A stretch of DNA of 64,000 nt, from IMG/VR virus record IMGVR_UViG_3300035670_000140, positions 1-64,000 of that record, one strand, 5' to 3'. The notes under the pieces are model-generated. The model worked only from the letters and a program-made list of their open reading frames with translations, did not search any database and had not been told where the DNA came from. Origin of the DNA: a virus. Below, piece by piece: positions 1 through 6,507 of the stretch (position 1 is the first letter of the stretch; each line of letters opens with the position of its first letter). The position numbers and the translations under genes are program-made.

Positions 1-17
1 CAGGAGTTGTGAGAGTT

Positions 18-143
18 ATGACAACTCAACAAGCACTCAACGAACAGTGTGGGACTAACTACAACTTCTTCCAAGTTGCTACTGCGGGTGATAATCTTTC
101 CCGTCTTTGCCAAATCAAAAATCAAACTGTGACGATCAAATGA
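18..143 (+). CDS. small hypothetical protein (41 aa), first of the early operon
   Basis: A 41-aa reading frame starting MTTQQALNEQCGTNYNFF with two cysteines. I do not recognise the family. It is supported by context: its TGA stop overlaps the ATG of the next gene (ATGA), the junction used throughout this operon. The ATG at 18 is the only start inside the window, and a short AGGAG (2-6) lies just upstream. Confidence 0.5.
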   Translation: MTTQQALNEQCGTNYNFFQVATAGDNLSRLCQIKNQTVTIK

Positions 144-307
144 CTGAACAACAAGAACTTCTCAAAGATTATCAAAAAGAAGTTGAGAAATGTTGGGAAC
201 TTGCTCAAAAACTTGATACTCTAAATCCTGAACTTGTTGGTGCCTTTACTGGAACTCCAAGTCAAAGGATTGAACGACAACTTTATGCTCTTGGTGTATT
301 GGAATGA
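140..307 (+). CDS. small hypothetical protein (55 aa)
   Basis: Starts at the ATG that overlaps the previous stop (ATGACTGA), not at an upstream alternative codon at 107. The protein (MTEQQELLKDYQKEVEKC...) is charged and probably helical, with heptad-like leucines in its first half. Its stop overlaps the ATG of the membrane-protein gene at 304. Function unknown; likely one of many early host-takeover or accessory proteins, which is inference from position only. Confidence 0.6.
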   Translation: MTEQQELLKDYQKEVEKCWELAQKLDTLNPELVGAFTGTPSQRIERQLYALGVLE

Positions 308-471
308 AACTCTTAATCAAATTTCTATTTCAAATACCACTACTTTACTTTTTAGTCTTTGGAGTAAATTCAATCGTCGGTGATAACTTTTGGATTTCTT
401 CTCTGGTTATAACTGCTGTCTTATTCCTTTATACTACTGGTGATTACCTTGATGGAGAAAAAGATGACTGA
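304..471 (+). CDS. small two-helix membrane protein (55 aa)
   Basis: A 55-aa frame with two hydrophobic stretches, residues about 3-22 (LLIKFLFQIPLLYFLVFG) and about 31-45 (WISSLVITAVLFLYTT), separated by a short polar loop and ended by an acidic tail. It would be a hairpin membrane protein. It is joined to both neighbours by start/stop overlap (ATGA at 304; ATG 464 before stop TGA 469). Function unknown; phage small membrane proteins can alter host envelope or superinfection, but nothing here proves that. Confidence 0.55.
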   Translation: MKLLIKFLFQIPLLYFLVFGVNSIVGDNFWISSLVITAVLFLYTTGDYLDGEKDD

Positions 472-691
472 ACAACGAAAACTATGTAAAGATTGTCTCT
501 ACTATGAGAAAAGTTGGTTAGGTCATCTTTTTGGAAATAACTCACTTGATAGGTGTTACAATCCAATCGTAACTGGTGATTTGATAACTGGAGATATAAA
601 GAGTAAATCTTGTGAAGATGCCAGAGATTTTGAGATGTATTGTGGTAAAGATGGCAAGCATTTTGAGCAACTATGGGAGGATAGGAAATGA
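464..691 (+). CDS. Cys-rich putative zinc-binding small protein (75 aa)
   Basis: Start chosen at the ATGACTGA junction overlapping the previous stop. Cysteines fall at residues 8, 11, 31, 50 and 60: CKDC near the start, RCYNP, a lone Cys before EDARDF, and CGKDGKHF at the end. This order (CxxC, C..P, C..R, CG..G..F) is that of a small phage protein family thought to bind zinc. There is no catalytic motif. It overlaps the next gene by four bases. Confidence 0.65.
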   Translation: MTEQRKLCKDCLYYEKSWLGHLFGNNSLDRCYNPIVTGDLITGDIKSKSCEDARDFEMYCGKDGKHFEQLWEDRK

Positions 692-870
692 ATAAAGTAA
701 AATTCACACAAGTATCACGAGTGATTGACCCGAAGACCCGTATTCATTATCTTGATGCTGTTGATGAGAATGGAATACACTGGGTTGCTCAACAAGAAAT
801 TGGTGTGGAACGGTGGATTACATACAAAGAAGTTTGGAAAAGAGACCCTCAACAACCATTAGACCTATGA
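688..870 (+). CDS. small hypothetical protein (60 aa)
   Basis: ATG overlaps the previous TGA (ATGA). The 60-aa product has several beta-type stretches (KVKFTQVSRVID, IHYLDAVDENGIHWVAQQ) and may be a small beta barrel or sheet. I do not recognise it. It ends in an ATGA overlap with the next gene. Confidence 0.6.
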   Translation: MNKVKFTQVSRVIDPKTRIHYLDAVDENGIHWVAQQEIGVERWITYKEVWKRDPQQPLDL

Positions 871-1169
871 CTGAATTTCAACCAAAACCACAAACACCAG
901 AACAAGTGGATCAAGGGCTTCGTGATGCTATGAAACAAGCAAAAGAAGATGGTGTATTTGACCTCGATAAACTACTCGATAAACATTTCAGGCGCCCACC
1001 ATCATTGTGGAATGTAATGAGGCATCAACTTGGTTTCTCTATTGATATGTGTGATGAGATTGTGGATGCTGTGGAAGAATGGATGCCGAAAGAACATGAT
1101 ACAAACTCCTATGTATGGAACAAGTGTGTTAGAATGTTGAGAGAACGACTTTGGGACCAACCAGAATGA
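867..1169 (+). CDS. hypothetical protein (100 aa)
   Basis: The start at 867 (ATGACTGA overlapping the previous stop) is preferred over an in-frame codon at 813 that would lie deep inside the upstream gene. The protein is helical and acidic with a conserved-looking core (PSLWNVMRHQLGF, EIVDAVEEWMP). No family recognised. Stop overlaps the next ATG. Confidence 0.6.
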   Translation: MTEFQPKPQTPEQVDQGLRDAMKQAKEDGVFDLDKLLDKHFRRPPSLWNVMRHQLGFSIDMCDEIVDAVEEWMPKEHDTNSYVWNKCVRMLRERLWDQPE

Positions 1170-1537
1170 CTAGAGAACAAGCAGAAATGTTACGACACTT
1201 AATTCAAAGTGAAATTGAATATGCTCAGATTGATGGTATGGAGCATGGTGTTTGGGGTTGGGCAGAACAACAACTAAATCAAGGATGGGGAACCTTTGTT
1301 GATAGTTTCGTCACAGAAAACACAGAAGAAACAATGACCGACACACGAAAACTTGAGCTTCTGCTGACTGAAATCAAATCCACAGCAAAACGAAAAACCT
1401 GCTATGATGGCAAAGGTGGTGGAGATTATTATGAATATTCAGAAGATCAAGATATTATATTTGATGATGGTGATCGGTATGGTAGGATCACATTTGCCCG
1501 TGAATTGTTAGAAAGTATTGGTGAGAGTTATGAATGA
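1166..1537 (+). CDS. hypothetical protein (123 aa)
   Basis: Begins ATGACTAGA at the four-base overlap with the previous stop. Residues 1-50 look helical; a second start-like segment (MTDTRKLELLLTEIKS, near 1334) opens the C-terminal half. That half ends in acidic beta-like stretches (DQDIIFDDGDRYGRITF). Either the two halves are two domains, or the second is also translated alone from ATG 1334. Function unknown. Confidence 0.6.
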   Translation: MTREQAEMLRHLIQSEIEYAQIDGMEHGVWGWAEQQLNQGWGTFVDSFVTENTEETMTDTRKLELLLTEIKSTAKRKTCYDGKGGGDYYEYSEDQDIIFDDGDRYGRITFARELLESIGESYE

Positions 1538-1982
1538 AGATATGCCGTGGGTTAATCTCACACAAGAAGAAGTAGAAGAACTCCGCAACAAAAAACACGA
1601 ACTAACAGAATACGGCAAACAGAAAATAAAAAAACTCACAAAAGATGCGATTACAATGTATGATGAAGCATTAAAACAGATGAGCAATCAAGAACCATAC
1701 CCAGATGAAATGTTTGAGGAAGCTGAGCGTAGAGAACGTGCCAATCGTATCCTACAACGATACAATAACTTCTATAACATTGAATGCTCCTCCCTATCTC
1801 ATGGCACACCCATCACACCAGAATATCAACAAGCAATGACATTGGAGTGTATGTTAGATGCCCTACGTTGTGAAAATCTTAATCATGAGTTTGATAGTAT
1901 TCCCACGGATGATATCAATGATCTGATTGATAATCTGTATGAACAAGGTAGAAACTATTTGAAACGAGTGAAAAATGACTGA
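1530..1982 (+). CDS. hypothetical protein (150 aa)
   Basis: ATG at 1530 overlaps the end of the previous gene; an alternative ATG lies at 1542. The protein is strongly acidic and helical, with a charged N-terminal helix (LTQEEVEELRNKKHELTEYG) typical of a coiled coil, and a C-terminal helical part ending in a basic tail. No enzyme motif seen. Part of the translationally coupled operon. Confidence 0.6.
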   Translation: MNEDMPWVNLTQEEVEELRNKKHELTEYGKQKIKKLTKDAITMYDEALKQMSNQEPYPDEMFEEAERRERANRILQRYNNFYNIECSSLSHGTPITPEYQQAMTLECMLDALRCENLNHEFDSIPTDDINDLIDNLYEQGRNYLKRVKND

Positions 1983-2181
1983 ACTCACACAAGAACAACG
2001 ACAAACAATTGAAGACGCACTCAATTCTCTTCCAGAAGTAGTAAAAAAAGGAATGTATGCTACTATGGAAGGAATTGAAGAACAACTTGCTCGTGGAGAT
2101 AAGATTATCTTTTATATGAAACCACATAATGTTCCTGGTGGTGTTTATATTGATAAAATGAAAGTGGGTGAAGATGACTGA
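1975..2181 (+). CDS. small hypothetical protein (68 aa)
   Basis: Starts with the ATGACTGA junction over the stop of the previous gene. The N-terminus (MTELTQEQRQTIEDALNSLP) resembles those of other proteins in this operon, then an amphipathic helix and a short beta end. No recognised domain. Confidence 0.6.
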   Translation: MTELTQEQRQTIEDALNSLPEVVKKGMYATMEGIEEQLARGDKIIFYMKPHNVPGGVYIDKMKVGEDD

Positions 2182-2482
2182 CAAACCATTCTATCGTTTC
2201 TTCGCCATTGATTATCTTGCTACAGGTGAAGGTAGATCATTCTGGTTGATGATTTGTCGTAACTATCAACGAGGTGATGATAAAGATCGTCAAAAAGAGA
2301 AGTTTGTAAATTTCGTTGGTATGGGTGCAAGTCATTACATGCACGGATTCGAAGAACTCACAGAGCGAGAGTTTCTAGACAAGTATACGAGATTCATCCC
2401 ATACTTTGTCGCTGAAATGATGCAACGAAGAGATCAACCAGCATTCACTTGGCAAACACATTTACATTTTAATTACTCATGA
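2174..2482 (+). CDS. hypothetical protein (102 aa)
   Basis: Start at ATG 2174 (ATGACTGA overlapping the preceding TGA). The product is aromatic-rich (MTDKPFYRFFAIDYL, GRSFWLMICRNYQRG) with an alternating beta/helix pattern. Its stop overlaps the next start. No family recognised. Confidence 0.6.
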   Translation: MTDKPFYRFFAIDYLATGEGRSFWLMICRNYQRGDDKDRQKEKFVNFVGMGASHYMHGFEELTEREFLDKYTRFIPYFVAEMMQRRDQPAFTWQTHLHFNYS

Positions 2483-2673
2483 TGGACGATAAAACACTAT
2501 TCAATCCAGATGAATTCCTCCTTGACAACATCAAGAGCTATCATTATGAGGTGATGGATGAGGGTGAGCATGTGTGGATGGCATTCTATTTTAACAATGG
2601 TAATACAGGACACTTGAATATTTTCCTGAATAATGGTAAAATTAATACCAGATACGAGGAATGGGACGAATGA
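2479..2673 (+). CDS. small hypothetical protein (64 aa)
   Basis: Begins ATGATGG in overlap with the previous stop; ATG 2482 is an alternative. Acidic protein with beta-like central part (HVWMAFYFNNGNTGHLNIFL), perhaps a small single-sheet domain. Function unknown. Confidence 0.55.
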   Translation: MMDDKTLFNPDEFLLDNIKSYHYEVMDEGEHVWMAFYFNNGNTGHLNIFLNNGKINTRYEEWDE

Positions 2674-2918
2674 CAACACCAAAACAAGCAAAGGAAGAAT
2701 TACTCTACCCAACACCAACAATTAACCCAGATGCTAACCTAACCTTTGTTGAAATTGCCCAAACAAGCAACATCAACAATTTTTCTCATCATGTGTCATA
2801 CCTAGCTAACTTGGTCATTGGTGGTAAGACTAAACCAGAAGATGCGTATCAAGAGATCAAGAAATTGTATAAAGCACTGAAGCAATCACACAAGTCACTC
2901 AAAGGTTCATGGTTCTGA
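2670..2918 (+). CDS. hypothetical protein (82 aa)
   Basis: ATG at 2670 overlaps the previous TGA. The C-terminal half (LANLVIGGKTKPEDAYQEIKKLYKALK, shortened here) is a predicted helical pair, with a basic end. No motif recognised. Confidence 0.55.
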   Translation: MTTPKQAKEELLYPTPTINPDANLTFVEIAQTSNINNFSHHVSYLANLVIGGKTKPEDAYQEIKKLYKALKQSHKSLKGSWF

Positions 2919-2919
2919 T

Positions 2920-3126
2920 ATGACTGATAGAGCACAGAAACTGATGGATTCCGTATGGCAAGAGCGTAACACATGGGCAGATACGGAAACTAAACTTGTC
3001 GCTGCGGTAATTCGTAAAACATTGGAACATGTGAGAACCATGACAGCACAAAAATTAAACAACTTGACGGTTATAGATAAGGGTGATATGATGACCCTAT
3101 CCAAAGAAGTGGAGAATCTCCCGTGA
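2920..3126 (+). CDS. small helical hypothetical protein (68 aa)
   Basis: Starts ATGACTGATAG one base after the previous stop. Entirely helical in appearance with charged heptads (AVIRKTLEHVRTMTAQKLNN), so possibly a coiled coil. Its stop overlaps a GTG start (GTGA) of the following gene. Confidence 0.55.
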   Translation: MTDRAQKLMDSVWQERNTWADTETKLVAAVIRKTLEHVRTMTAQKLNNLTVIDKGDMMTLSKEVENLP

Positions 3127-3368
3127 AACTATTTGATTACCACCACGTTTATGATTATGGACACGAATGGTATCTGAATGTATTCTGTACCAATCTATTC
3201 AACCTGTTTCAATTCAACGTGGATTGGTCACATTACCCATGCCGCCCTATCTTTCTAGCAAATATCCTAGGTGAGAGCATGTTTGGATTTAATCTCTCTG
3301 TGTACAGACTCACTATATCATTTGACTTCCTAGCTTATCGTCAACGTGATCTTAACTGGTATCGATGA
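3123..3368 (+). CDS. hypothetical protein (81 aa), GTG start
   Basis: Uses GTG at 3123, overlapping the previous TGA. Aromatic- and Leu-rich product (MKLFDYHHVYDYGHEWYL...). It seems distantly related to the protein at 4169: both begin MKL..Y, have a W followed by P..P in the middle and a Y-R pair near the end. If so they are an old duplication. No known family. Confidence 0.55.
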   Translation: MKLFDYHHVYDYGHEWYLNVFCTNLFNLFQFNVDWSHYPCRPIFLANILGESMFGFNLSVYRLTISFDFLAYRQRDLNWYR

Positions 3369-3700
3369 TCATACACAAGTGGATCATCGGATTTAAACCG
3401 ATTAAGTATACGCCATTGTGGTGGTGGTATCGTCTGATGTGCCATCACGGCTTCCGCTTTGATGATTATGGACTATGGAAAGAGTTCTGGTATTCGCTTA
3501 ACTCTGGCTGGCATCACCTAGAATATGTCTACCACTTTGAAGAATACTGGGGCAAAGGATCATACCCACCAGAGCGTATTACTCTACCAGAACAAGATTT
3601 TGATAACCTAATGGAGCGTATCATCGCCCCACCTGATCCACAAGTACAACAAAGACTCAAAGAACTGTTAAACCGTAAAGCACCATGGGACGATGATTAA
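3365..3700 (+). CDS. hypothetical protein (111 aa), Trp-rich
   Basis: ATG overlaps the previous stop (ATGA). Unusually rich in Trp, Tyr and His (TPLWWWYRLMCHHGFRFDDY), with an acidic, helical C-terminus. Such composition may suit membrane-edge or protein-binding roles, but I recognise no family. Confidence 0.6.
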   Translation: MIIHKWIIGFKPIKYTPLWWWYRLMCHHGFRFDDYGLWKEFWYSLNSGWHHLEYVYHFEEYWGKGSYPPERITLPEQDFDNLMERIIAPPDPQVQQRLKELLNRKAPWDDD

Positions 3701-4049
3701 CTCAATTAAAGGAACAGCAACAAAGAAAACAACTCTTAATTGGTGGGAGTATTGGATTGGCCATTGTTGGATGACTGGTTGGCAAAGTATGAGAATGACG
3801 TTTCGTATCTGGGCTGATCTAATGACTTCTAATTATGATCACTATGCTCTACCTAGAACAGTAGAAGATCCAGAAGAAGAATGTAGAGAATGGTTCTGGG
3901 CTTCTATTAATGAAGATGATGTCTATCCAAGAGAATTTCTTGAATATCTCCTACAAATGGTAGAAGATATTGAACTAGGTAAGGTAGAGACAGTATCATG
4001 GGAAGAGATAAAGAAAGACATGGATGAGTTTCTAAGCGATGACGATTGA
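3693..4049 (+). CDS. hypothetical protein (118 aa), Trp-rich N-terminus
   Basis: Start overlaps the last codons of the previous gene (ATGATTAA). N-terminal 45 residues are Trp-rich (NWWEYWIGHCWMTGWQSM), followed by an acidic helical domain ending DDD. Its W-rich start echoes the preceding protein. Function unknown. Confidence 0.6.
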   Translation: MINSIKGTATKKTTLNWWEYWIGHCWMTGWQSMRMTFRIWADLMTSNYDHYALPRTVEDPEEECREWFWASINEDDVYPREFLEYLLQMVEDIELGKVETVSWEEIKKDMDEFLSDDD

Positions 4050-4182
4050 AGTAATACAAGAAGAAGATCAATCATTGACTATTACATGGGATAAAGATGA
4101 TCCAATAGAATCACAACTTAATTACTGGACAGAAGAAGATTTTATTAATTGTATTAAGGAGAGAGTCAATGAAATTAATTAA
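4039..4182 (+). CDS. small acidic hypothetical protein (47 aa)
   Basis: A 47-aa frame (MTIEVIQEEDQSLTITWDKD...) whose ATG overlaps the end of the previous gene by 11 bases and whose TAA lies 14 bases into the next. A Shine-Dalgarno AAGGAGAG for the next gene lies inside it at about 4157. Composition and coupling support it as real. Confidence 0.5.
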   Translation: MTIEVIQEEDQSLTITWDKDDPIESQLNYWTEEDFINCIKERVNEIN

Positions 4183-4417
4183 CTATGGTAGAGATACAAA
4201 GTTTGGTGAACTATTCTACTTCACTTTACTACAATACAAACGTTATGCACTCTTACAATGCTCATTCTCATGGGATGATGAACCAGGACTTCCGTATATA
4301 CAGATCACTAGTGGATATGGTAAACTATTGAGTGTACTATTCTGTGCTTATCGATTCGGTTTTGATATTGATTTGTTGGGTAGAGTATGGTATAAGGACG
4401 AAGATATTACATCTTAA
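4169..4417 (+). CDS. hypothetical protein (82 aa), possible paralogue of the 3123 protein
   Basis: ATG 4169 follows a good ribosome site (AAGGAGAG, 4157-4164). The sequence MKLINYGRDTKFGELFYFTL shares spacing of aromatic residues with the GTG-started protein at 3123. No recognised function. Confidence 0.6.
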   Translation: MKLINYGRDTKFGELFYFTLLQYKRYALLQCSFSWDDEPGLPYIQITSGYGKLLSVLFCAYRFGFDIDLLGRVWYKDEDITS

Positions 4418-4422
4418 AGCTC

Positions 4423-4884
4423 ATGTACGATAAACCACCACAATACTTAATTGATGCTGTTCGTCGTGGAGATTGGATCGATCCAAAAGATCCATATGTC
4501 CGTAAGATGATGAGAGAAGAGAAGAAAAAAGAAAAAGAAAGAAAAAAACTTTTACAACAACAAGAAGAAATTCCTTTTGAACTTGAACAACGCTTTATTG
4601 ATAGGCGTATAGAATATCTAGAACGTGAACACGAACTTTTCGAAAAACAACAGGATTCTATTCATCATACTATTAACTGGAACTATCCTCTAACTTGTAA
4701 ATACGATCATTGTGGATGTACATCGATGAGAATAGTTGAGAAACCTAATTACATACATTATGCTGAGTATGTGTGTAATCTGTGTCATCGTCATAATGCT
4801 TGGATACCATACAAAGATAAAGAAAAAGTATTAAGTTTTCCACAGGTTACGGAGCATATTGTGGAAAACTGTGTGGAAAACTGA
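4423..4884 (+). CDS. zinc-ribbon protein (153 aa), last gene of the operon
   Basis: Residues about 25-75 form a very charged, long helix (EEKKKEKERKKLLQQQEE). The C-terminal third has a zinc-ribbon-like set: C92, H96, C97, C99 and a second knuckle C118-x2-C121 inside YVCNLCHRHNAWIPY. That second knuckle (A..VC..C.R...W.P) is a motif I know from small cyanobacterial and cyanophage zinc-ribbon proteins. Nucleic-acid or protein binding is likely. The last codons contain three DnaA-box sequences, so this gene end doubles as part of the putative origin. Confidence 0.65.
   Translation: MYDKPPQYLIDAVRRGDWIDPKDPYVRKMMREEKKKEKERKKLLQQQEEIPFELEQRFIDRRIEYLEREHELFEKQQDSIHHTINWNYPLTCKYDHCGCTSMRIVEKPNYIHYAEYVCNLCHRHNAWIPYKDKEKVLSFPQVTEHIVENCVEN
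4836..4880. other. DnaA-box cluster 1
   Basis: Three exact copies of the 9-mer TTTTCCACA, the form reported for cyanobacterial DnaA boxes: 4836-4844 on +, 4860-4868 and 4872-4880 on -. The first two also make a GTTTTCCACA/TGTGGAAAAC inverted repeat. They overlap the 3' end of the zinc-ribbon gene, so a partial terminator role is also possible. Confidence 0.6.
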
Positions 4885-4945
4885 ATAATTAAAAATATGT
4901 TAAAAAATATAGATAGAGTGAAATGTATTGAGTATAACTAAATGT

Positions 4946-4963
4946 CTTAAAAAGTCTTTTAAG
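4946..4963 (+). repeat. short AT-rich inverted repeat
   Basis: CTTAAAAAGTCTTTTAAG: 7-bp arms around a 4-base loop, with no T-run after it, in the 214-base gap between the zinc-ribbon gene and the gene at 5099. May be a weak hairpin. The rest of the gap has only the promoter at 5048-5074. Confidence 0.4.
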
Positions 4964-5047
4964 GTGCTCTGTGGTCGTTGGCTTAGCGTGTAACCCATCG
5001 AAAGTCAACTCTAAGGGTGCCAGTACCCAAAGTGTCACACAGACCCC

Positions 5048-5074
5048 TTGTAGGTCCTCCTAGTGCCTTATAAT
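5048..5074 (+). promoter_or_regulatory. sigma70-like promoter for the gene at 5099
   Basis: A perfect -10 TATAAT at 5069-5074 with a weak -35 (TTGTAG, 5048-5053; 15-base spacer). The preceding GTGTCACACAGACCCC resembles the upstream part of the promoter modules found at 6.1-8.7 kb. Confidence 0.55.
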
Positions 5075-5098
5075 TACAGAGTCGAACACAGAGACCAC

Positions 5099-5272
5099 AT
5101 GCTTACAGTCACTGAGACCACCACGAGGCAACTCAATGCTAACGAGAAACTCTCCCTGGACACACAGAGGGTCACAGAGGCATACCTGAAGCACTTGGCA
5201 GCAGGTGAGAAGCACGAAGCAATTGCCTATGCTAAAGTGTTGATGCTTAAGGCAATGGCAATGGGTCGATAG
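5099..5272 (+). CDS. small hypothetical protein (57 aa) between the DnaA-box clusters
   Basis: ATG at 5099 lies 25 bases after the -10 box; an in-frame codon at 5063 is before the likely transcript start and is rejected. The protein is helical (MLTVTETTTRQLNANEKLSL..., then a helix ending AMAMGR). It has its own promoter and sits between two DnaA-box clusters. A replication role is therefore possible but only by position. Confidence 0.6.
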   Translation: MLTVTETTTRQLNANEKLSLDTQRVTEAYLKHLAAGEKHEAIAYAKVLMLKAMAMGR

Positions 5273-5302
5273 TTTTCCACAACCTGTGGAAACTGTGGAA
5301 AA
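5273..5302. other. DnaA-box cluster 2
   Basis: TTTTCCACA at 5273-5281 (+), a one-mismatch box at 5285-5293 (-, TGTGGAAAC) and an exact box at 5294-5302 (-). The order (+,-,-) is the same as in cluster 1. The outer two form a 10-bp inverted repeat, so a hairpin/terminator reading is an alternative. Confidence 0.6.
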
Positions 5303-5423
5303 CTCAATTTTCACTTTTTTCAAAAATCTCAAAAACTGAAAAATCTTAAAAACTCAAAAAGTCAGATTTTTAAGAATTTAAGATTTTTCAAAAACTTTAA
5401 TTTTTAAATTTTAAGGATTTTCA
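5303..5423. other. AT-rich element with long dyad (putative DNA-unwinding element)
   Basis: About 120 bases made almost only of A and T, immediately beside DnaA-box cluster 2. It holds a perfect 14-bp inverted repeat (TGAAAAATCTTAAA 5337-5350; TTTAAGATTTTTCA 5377-5390) plus further short copies of ATTTTTAAG. This arrangement is what a DnaA-dependent origin shows. It also serves as the upstream region of the gene at 5424. Confidence 0.55.
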
Positions 5424-5660
5424 ATGTTTTTTAATTCTTTCGAAAGCTCAGCTATTAAACAAATTGAATTTGATAGTAATAAGCTTTGTATTGTCTTTAA
5501 TTCTTCAGATAAAGTATATGAATATGAAGTAAAAGATGAAGATTTTCTAGATATGCTTCAAAATGTAATTGTAAATGAAGAAAGTATTGGTAAATTCATC
5601 AATACTGCTATAAAGAATAAAGCAATTGTTGAATATACTAATCTAAATACTGCTAATTGA
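5424..5660 (+). CDS. KTSC-like domain protein (78 aa)
   Basis: The protein follows the KTSC pattern: a Ser-Ser-Ala-Ile start (SFESSAIKQIEFD), a strand L-I-V-F, then VYEYEVKDEDFLDML and a final GKFINTAIK. KTSC domains are small, found alone or with other domains in phages and bacteria, and their role is unclear. ATG 5424 is preceded by AAGGA at 5413-5417. Codon use is very AT-rich compared with downstream genes. Confidence 0.65.
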   Translation: MFFNSFESSAIKQIEFDSNKLCIVFNSSDKVYEYEVKDEDFLDMLQNVIVNEESIGKFINTAIKNKAIVEYTNLNTAN

Positions 5661-5687
5661 TTCTAATTACTAACTAATCACAGACTA

Positions 5688-5855
5688 ATGGCTAAAATTA
5701 ATCGTAATTCAGTTCAATCTTCGAAATATAATAATCAAATCGAAGATGATTACGAAGACTTCGGGTATGATGTAAAGAATGCCCGACGTTATAAAACACA
5801 ATCCAAACGTACACCAAAATTCAAAGATTACAGTGATGAGTATGACAGTTTCTGA
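5688..5855 (+). CDS. small charged hypothetical protein (55 aa)
   Basis: MAKINRNSVQSSKYNN..., then acidic EDDYEDFGYDVKNARRYK and a basic linker ending DEYDSF. I recall similar short proteins with a DDY.DFGYDVK..RRYK core in cyanophages. Probably disordered. No enzymatic feature. Confidence 0.6.
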   Translation: MAKINRNSVQSSKYNNQIEDDYEDFGYDVKNARRYKTQSKRTPKFKDYSDEYDSF

Positions 5856-5922
5856 ACTGTCCACTGATCACCCTATGGTGGCAGATCTGGTGTATTGTAT
5901 ATGAGTCGTCAGGAATTGACCT

Positions 5923-6093
5923 TTGAAAACTATTCGAATTCAAGTTGAAACTTACGATGGTTGTACAACTATCTGGTATGAGAAGTCCAGACTAAAGAAT
6001 CCCACCGACGCTATCTGTAAGCGTGTGAATGAACAATTGTGTGGATTGAATATTAAAAGGATCGAAGTGGCACTGTCACCAGCTACCGTGTGA
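5923..6093 (+). CDS. small hypothetical protein (56 aa), TTG start
   Basis: A TTG-started frame giving (M)KTIRIQVETYDGCTTIWYEK..., then KRVNEQLCGLNIKRIEVAL. The beta-strand/helix pattern and amphipathicity look genuine, and there is no ATG in frame. A competing ATG at 5901 gives only 15 aa. The end overlaps an inverted repeat (CTGTCAC 6073-6079 / GTGACAG 6090-6096) that starts the next promoter module. Confidence 0.5.
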   Translation: MKTIRIQVETYDGCTTIWYEKSRLKNPTDAICKRVNEQLCGLNIKRIEVALSPATV

Positions 6094-6096
6094 CAG
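6073..6096 (+). repeat. inverted repeat CTGTCAC...GTGACAG
   Basis: 7-bp perfect arms with a 10-base spacer across the stop codon at 6091-6093. The GTGACAG arm recurs at the start of the modules at 6944 and 7763. It could be a transcript-end hairpin or an operator. Confidence 0.45.
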
Positions 6097-6113
6097 TTCA
6101 GCAAGTGTCCACA

Positions 6114-6147
6114 GGGGGTTGACTCTGCCCCCAATCCACCCTATATT
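6114..6147 (+). promoter_or_regulatory. sigma70-like promoter with -35 in a G5/C5 hairpin loop
   Basis: -35 TTGACT at 6119-6124 and -10 TATATT at 6142-6147, spacer 17. The -35 lies in the loop of GGGGG (6114-6118) / CCCCC (6128-6132). It drives the gene at 6175 after a short leader containing TTCAAACAACC. Confidence 0.7.
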
Positions 6148-6174
6148 GACTTCAGTTCAAACAACCGCTCTCAA

Positions 6175-6507
6175 ATGAGAAAGATCGAACGCCAAATGAA
6201 CGCTGCCATTCGTGACAGCAAGGATTGGCAATCTGGCAACACTCGTGTTGTGTTTGATGAGGCAGAGAACGTCTCCAAAGTGTTTCTCCATGGCAACCAC
6301 ATCGCTGATATCGGTGATAACTTCATCCGACTGTTTGACGGTGGTTGGCAATCCAACACCACCAAATCTCGGTTGAATGCTATTCTTCGTGAGCATGGTG
6401 AGACTGGTGATTGTGTGTTTCAGAAGAAGTTTGAGTGGTTTGTTCAAATGAACACTGCTCAAGGTTTGACCACTGTTCCTTTCTTTTCTTCGATGAGGTT
6501 GGGTTGA
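6175..6507 (+). CDS. conserved phage protein of the QMNAAI/GGWQSNTTKSRLNA family (110 aa)
   Basis: Carries the motifs RQMNAAIRD, NVSKVFLHGN.IA, GGWQSNTTKSRLNA and VFQKKFEWFV that I know from a widespread phage protein family of unknown function. Full length for that family. It has its own promoter and a Rho-independent terminator right after, so it is a single-gene unit. No catalytic residues are evident. Confidence 0.7.
   Translation: MRKIERQMNAAIRDSKDWQSGNTRVVFDEAENVSKVFLHGNHIADIGDNFIRLFDGGWQSNTTKSRLNAILREHGETGDCVFQKKFEWFVQMNTAQGLTTVPFFSSMRLG

Noticed and set aside
107-139. Longer N-terminus for the protein at 140
   Set aside because: Needs a rare start inside the previous gene; the ATG at 140 forms the usual ATGA joint.
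444-2184. Minus-strand open frames in the early operon and many others across the window
   Set aside because: They lie wholly opposite well-supported + strand genes, have no ribosome sites, and their sequences are low-complexity shadows of the + strand codons.
4964-5045. Possible tRNA or small RNA in the gap before 5099
   Set aside because: No TTCRA loop or acceptor pairing could be found; only short accidental inverted repeats such as GGGT/ACCC.
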